A stretch of DNA of 64,000 nt, taken from contig NC_015703.1 of assembly GCF_000218895.1 (NCBI RefSeq), forward strand, positions 5,035,001-5,099,000. Reading direction: 5' to 3'. Positions 61,935-64,000 of the stretch are shown piece after piece. Both the position numbers and the translations under genes were made by a program. Under the pieces are notes generated by a model. That model did not search any database, was not told the DNA's origin, and saw nothing but the letters and a program-made list of their open reading frames with translations. Positions within the stretch are counted from its first letter, which is position 1; every line of letters begins with the position of its first letter. Origin of the DNA: Runella slithyformis DSM 19594 (GTDB taxonomy: Bacteria; Bacteroidota; Bacteroidia; Cytophagales; Spirosomataceae).

Positions 61935-62549
61935 ATGACAACTGCAACGCAACAGATCCCCGAGAGCCTGATTTATGAAGAGTTTGGCGGCCGAGTGTAT
62001 TACCGTCGCGGGTATCGTCAGGTGTTATCAGGACTTAAATCAGAAGACGAAATCATGGGGAGCAGTGTTTTTCAATCGCTTATTATTCAGGCGCTTGTCT
62101 TTTATTTAAAAACTATTTTACCTAAAAAACTGTATTGGGTCCCCACTAACGAAGCAGGGCTTCATCTCAATCACCGGCAAAACCTGGCAAATGATATTGT
62201 TATTGTAGAGAAAAGTACGCTGAAAGACCCATTTTCCGATAAATACAGTGATGTGCCGCCAAAATTTATCGTAGAAGTAGACATAAAAATTGACCCCAAA
62301 GAGTACGCTGAAGAGGCGGCTACCGGTACCGAAATGGACTATATCTTAGAAAAATCAGGGCAGTTGTTGGATTTTGGCGTTGAAGGCATTGTTTGGATTT
62401 TGACCAAAGGGCGTCGCATCATCCTGATTAAATCTCACCGTATTGTGGAGGTGTACCAGTGGCACGAAACGGTGCCTCTTTTTGATGACTATTCTTTTTG
62501 TCTGCAACAAATTTTGGAAGACGAAGATATTTTGCCGACTACGACGTAA
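61935..62549 (+). CDS. Uma2 family (DUF820) nuclease-like protein
   Basis: 204 residues. The PD-(D/E)XK-like core of Uma2 is visible: GLHLNHRQNLANDIVIVEKS with the Asp, PPKFIVEVDIKIDP with the Glu, and FGVEGIVWILTKGRRIILI. Members are common in Bacteroidota and cyanobacteria; activity is predicted as endonuclease but largely untested. It was probably the original downstream neighbour of purL before the island arrived. Confidence 0.82.
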   Translation: MTTATQQIPESLIYEEFGGRVYYRRGYRQVLSGLKSEDEIMGSSVFQSLIIQALVFYLKTILPKKLYWVPTNEAGLHLNHRQNLANDIVIVEKSTLKDPFSDKYSDVPPKFIVEVDIKIDPKEYAEEAATGTEMDYILEKSGQLLDFGVEGIVWILTKGRRIILIKSHRIVEVYQWHETVPLFDDYSFCLQQILEDEDILPTTT

Positions 62550-62551
62550 CC

Positions 62552-62585
62552 AAAAGCGCAAATGATGTTTCACATTCGCGCTTTT
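62552..62585. terminator. Bidirectional terminator between Uma2 and rpe
   Basis: AAAAGCGC (62552-62559) and GCGCTTTT (62578-62585) pair perfectly with an 18-base loop between two convergent genes. Confidence 0.75.
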
Positions 62586-62590
62586 ATTGT

Positions 62591-63247
62591 TCACCAAACC
62601 TTCTTTAACTCCGCAATCGTCTGAACAGGATCGGCGGCGGTAAAGACAAAATTTCCTGCTACTAACGCGCGCGCGCCGGCGTGGTAGAGGAGGGCCGCGT
62701 TGGACTGATTGACGCCTCCGTCGATCTCAATGATAGCGTTGCTGCCTGCTTCGGCAATCATGGCGGCCGTTTGACGCACGCGTTCGTACGTGCGCTCAAT
62801 GAATTTTTGCCCGCCAAAGCCCGGGTTGACCGACATGATCAATACCAAGTCCAAATCCGCAATCACATCCTGCAACAACTGTACGGGCGTGTGCGGATTG
62901 AGTGCTACGCCTGCCTTTGCGCCCAGCGATTTGATTTGCTGAATGGTCCGGTGCAGGTGCGGGCAGGCTTCATAGTGTACGGTGAGAATATCGGCTCCCG
63001 CGTCGCGGAAAGCTTCGAGGTAGCGCTCGGGCTGAACGATCATCAAATGAACGTCGAGCGGTTTTTGCGCGTGTTTTTTGATGGCCGCCGTTACAGGCAG
63101 ACCAAACGAAATATTGGGAACAAATACCCCGTCCATGATGTCTACATGAATCCAGTCGGCGGCGCTGCGGTTGAGCATTTCTACGTCGCGTTGGAGATTG
63201 GCAAAATCGGCGGCTAAAACGGAAGGGGCAATCAAAGGTGCATTCAT
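62591..63247 (-). CDS. rpe: Ribulose-phosphate 3-epimerase
   Basis: 218 residues, normal length. Motifs: IAPSVLAADFANLQRDVEML, WIHVDIMDGVFVPNISFG with metal-binding His and Asp, LDVHLMIVQPERYL, LVLIMSVNPGFGGQKFI and IEIDGGVNQSNAALLYHAGA. It interconverts ribulose 5-phosphate and xylulose 5-phosphate in the pentose phosphate pathway, in the cytosol. Confidence 0.97.
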   Translation of the reverse strand: MNAPLIAPSVLAADFANLQRDVEMLNRSAADWIHVDIMDGVFVPNISFGLPVTAAIKKHAQKPLDVHLMIVQPERYLEAFRDAGADILTVHYEACPHLHRTIQQIKSLGAKAGVALNPHTPVQLLQDVIADLDLVLIMSVNPGFGGQKFIERTYERVRQTAAMIAEAGSNAIIEIDGGVNQSNAALLYHAGARALVAGNFVFTAADPVQTIAELKKVW

Positions 63248-63310
63248 GAACTAAATTATCCGGCTAAAAAGTATACGTACTGAGAGAATCGCCGGCAAAG
63301 TTCGTCTTTT

Positions 63311-64000
63311 TTATGAACTCCGGCTCATTTCCCAGCCTAAAATCGCTTTTTTACGCGTAATTCCCCAGCGGTAGCCACCGATGCCTCCCACTTTTTGCAG
63401 TACGCGGTGGCAGGGAATCAAGAATCCGATCCGATTGCTGCCAATGGCCGTTCCCACCGCCCGACTCGCCTTGGGCTGCCCGATGTGCTGCGCTATTACA
63501 TCGTAACTGACCAACTGCCCAAACGGAATCCTCAACAGGGCTTCCCACACTTTGATCTGGAAATTGGTGCCCCGCAAAAGCATCGTTAAGGGAACGTCGC
63601 GGGAAGTGGTTTGGTAAAAAATTTGGTCAATGTACACCTGCGTAATCAACTCATTTTGAATCCATTCGGCATTGCTCCAGTCCCGACGTACTTCTTCAGT
63701 AACGGCATCGGCGGTATCTTCGCTCAAAAACCGCAGATCGGTGATTCCCCGGGGAGTAACGGCAATCAGGCAAGCCCCGAAGGGTGTTTCATGAATACCG
63801 AATTGGATGGTGAGGCCCGCCCCTTTGGACTTATATTCGGCGGGGGTCATGGCTTCGTAGGCCACAAACAGATCGTGCAGTCGGCTCGTGCTTGAAAGCC
63901 CCGTTTCAAAAGTGGCGTGGAGCAGGTTGTCGGATTTGGAAAGGCATTCTTTGGCAAATTCCTTGGTCAAAAAACGCATAAAACGCTGCGGGCTCGTGCC
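63311..64000 (-). CDS. Ada-like regulator/O6-alkylguanine-DNA methyltransferase, 5' end cut by window
   Basis: The frame stays open past the ATG at 63979 to the window edge (GTSPQRF just before it), so the gene continues outside. The visible N-terminal part (MRFLTKEFAKECLSKSDNLL; FETGLSSTSRLHDLFVAYEA; TPAEYKSKG) is the second half of an AraC-type helix-turn-helix. The C-terminus is the methyltransferase: FQIKVWEALLRIPFGQLVSY and the active-site Cys in FLIPCHRVLQKVGG. It should repair O6-alkylguanine by suicidal transfer and may act as a damage-responsive activator. Confidence 0.9.
   Translation of the reverse strand, partial: GTSPQRFMRFLTKEFAKECLSKSDNLLHATFETGLSSTSRLHDLFVAYEAMTPAEYKSKGAGLTIQFGIHETPFGACLIAVTPRGITDLRFLSEDTADAVTEEVRRDWSNAEWIQNELITQVYIDQIFYQTTSRDVPLTMLLRGTNFQIKVWEALLRIPFGQLVSYDVIAQHIGQPKASRAVGTAIGSNRIGFLIPCHRVLQKVGGIGGYRWGITRKKAILGWEMSRSS

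Noticed and set aside
1-64000. tRNA, rRNA, CRISPR arrays or a replication origin
   Set aside because: I saw no cloverleaf with a CCA-type end, no rRNA-like block, no regularly spaced repeats and no DnaA-box cluster. A tRNA or covariance-model scan could still find something I missed.

Overview
The window looks like a chromosome segment of a Bacteroidota bacterium, most likely order Cytophagales (Runella/Spirosomaceae-like; this is inference from gene families, not a database match). Pointers are TonB-dependent receptors with DUF4249 partners, BatA-type and DUF2911 proteins, Bacteroidota promoter boxes of the form TAnnTTTG, near absence of Shine-Dalgarno sites, and GC-rich interspersed hairpin repeats. 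Most of the window is housekeeping or peripheral metabolism. Several insertions, gene remnants and accessory genes are set into it.

Layout. 1-5.1 kb: edge gene, a secreted-protein remnant, an S41 peptidase, an S9 glutamyl-endopeptidase-like peptidase and a DUF2721 membrane protein. 5.2-11.6 kb: Nudix hydrolase, SHOCT protein, peptidase T, a large secreted MG2/TonB-plug hybrid and a PhyH-type dioxygenase. 11.7-17.5 kb: AraC regulator, a DUF234-type ATPase lodged between two copies of the araC 3' end, DUF4249 lipoprotein, a TonB receptor remnant and an IS903-group IS5 element. 17.5-27.2 kb: class A penicillin-binding protein, then a three-gene transglutaminase / ATP-grasp-alpha-E / transglutaminase-DUF2126 operon. 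27.8-36.2 kb: GH30 glycosidase, two tandem unknown secreted paralogs, DUF2911 lipoprotein, TIM-barrel epimerase-like protein, BatA/vWA protein, UlaG-like hydrolase. 36.2-42.8 kb: ankyrin protein, TonB receptor, decayed malate:quinone oxidoreductase, GT39-TPR protein. 42.9-54.3 kb: TPR protein, purC, STAS-RNase Z pair, gltD, gltB and a subclass B1 metallo-beta-lactamase. 54.5-64 kb: purL, a bacteriocin island, Uma2 protein, rpe and an Ada/Ogt-type repair gene cut by the window edge.

The most interesting region is 56.7-61.9 kb. An AT-rich cassette sits exactly at the 3' end of purL and is bounded by two roughly 112-bp direct copies of the purL 3' end plus its terminator. It encodes two bacteriocin-like peptides (15-residue leaders; Cys6, Pro25 and Cys38/39 align in the mature parts), a two-helix membrane protein that may give immunity, a multi-pass membrane protein, a membrane-anchored CxxC thioredoxin, a 25-residue hydrophobic microprotein that is translationally coupled on both sides, a C39 peptidase-ABC exporter, and a divergent XRE regulator behind a palindromic operator. 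The working model is that the peptides are oxidised by the thioredoxin-like protein, cut and exported by the ABC transporter, and controlled by the XRE protein. The ATPase gene at 12.7-14.2 kb has the same architecture (cargo flanked by duplicated host-gene 3' ends, no recombinase), so this may be a recurring way of acquiring genes in this genome.

A second theme is GC-rich palindromic repeats that have landed in frame inside coding sequence, once in purL and once between the catalytic His and Asp of the exporter's C39 peptidase domain. Decay is also visible: mqo has lost internal segments and its frame, and a TonB receptor has lost its N-terminal part beside an IS and carries a Trp-to-amber change.
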